This document shows positions 5,168 through 5,390 of a DNA stretch of 5,390 nucleotides, piece after piece (within the stretch, counting starts at the first letter, position 1; each line of letters opens with the position of its first letter). The notes beneath the pieces were generated by a model. That model was not told the DNA's origin and searched no databases. It saw only the letters and a program-made list of their open reading frames with translations. Source of the stretch: CAYNYM01 sp964644375 (lineage in GTDB: Bacteria > Desulfobacterota > DSM-4660 > Desulfatiglandales > HGW-15); contig CAZXWJ010000288.1 of the NCBI GenBank assembly GCA_964644375.1, positions 1-5,390 of the forward strand, written 5' to 3'. The position numbers and the translations under genes are program-made.

Positions 5168-5390
5168 ATGGATATCTATGATTCGTTAGTCGCCATAGTT
5201 GGAGAGGATAGTGTATCAAACAACCCTGAGGAGCTTTTCATCTATTCGAGAGATTCAGGAGCACAAGAGCCTAGGAAGGTTGACTATGTTGTAATGCCCG
5301 AGACGGTCGAGGAAGTTCAAAAGGTGGTATTCATAGCCAACGAGGAGAAGATTCCCATTACTCCACTTGGTGGTGGTTTCACCTTATCAG
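5168..5390 (+). CDS. FAD-binding oxidase, GlcD/D-lactate dehydrogenase type (3' partial)
   Basis: The first 74 codons are visible; the gene runs off the right edge. Family members oxidise 2-hydroxy acids such as glycolate or D-lactate using FAD and pass electrons to partner Fe-S or Etf proteins. ATG 5168 follows AGGAGG (5158-5163) at four bases. Residues 1-38 form the N-terminal lead with the usual FIYSRDSGA pattern (24-32; family YSRD). From VDYVVMPETVEEVQKVV (38-54) the FAD_binding_4 (PCMH) domain starts, and IPITPLGGGFTLS (62-74) corresponds to the P-R-GGGTSLSG pyrophosphate-binding loop, here with GGGF. The catalytic and C-terminal FAD-oxidase domain is outside the window, so the substrate cannot be stated. 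It may once have been linked with the truncated gene upstream. Confidence 0.85.
   Translation, partial: MDIYDSLVAIVGEDSVSNNPEELFIYSRDSGAQEPRKVDYVVMPETVEEVQKVVFIANEEKIPITPLGGGFTLS

Overview
The window suggests an anaerobic Gram-negative bacterium, most likely a Desulfobacterota/deltaproteobacterial sulfate reducer or syntroph. This is inferred from three things: a phenylacetate-CoA ligase (PaaK) followed by a double-ACT-domain protein, a pair common in anaerobic aromatic and aryl-acid metabolism; an outer-membrane beta-barrel protein; and the start of a FAD-binding oxidase of the GlcD/lactate-dehydrogenase type. No 16S rRNA or other decisive marker is present, so the placement is tentative.

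Layout. 1-212 (+) is the 3' end of an unrecognised gene. 213-553 has no gene but holds two inverted-repeat structures, and one of them carries a short match to a repeat seen twice more in the window. 554-1252 (-) encodes an AT-rich outer-membrane barrel protein, best started at a TTG codon. 1253-1552 is AT-rich and apparently empty. 1553-1702 (+) is the 3' tail of a degraded transposase, probably IS200-like or REP-associated, followed by palindromic GGGGTCA/TTGACC sequence. 1826-3576 (-) is a two-gene operon, paaK then an ACT-domain gene (14-base gap). Ahead of paaK are a candidate promoter (3741-3768), a structured leader with mutually exclusive stems (3648-3736) and a strong intrinsic terminator hairpin (3601-3637) only about 25 bases before the paaK start codon. 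This is the layout expected of a transcription attenuator.

3769-4739 is nearly a kilobase without an intact gene. It contains a possible gene tail (3943-4047) and a second copy of the transposase 3' end (4611-4672). 4740-4919 (+) is a short gene with an excellent ribosome binding site. It looks like the N-terminus of an FMN-binding-domain protein cut short by a tandem, palindrome-containing 17-base repeat. 5168-5390 (+) begins a FAD-linked oxidase that runs off the window.

How it fits together. PaaK makes aryl-CoA thioesters from phenylacetate-type acids, and the ACT protein may sense an aromatic amino acid or related ligand. The FAD oxidase and the broken FMN-binding gene point to redox metabolism nearby, but no operon link to paaK is visible: they lie on the opposite strand and are separated by decayed sequence. 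The spaces between genes look like a site of repeated small-element insertion and decay. The most interesting signals are the paaK leader and the repeat-associated truncation at 4740-4919.
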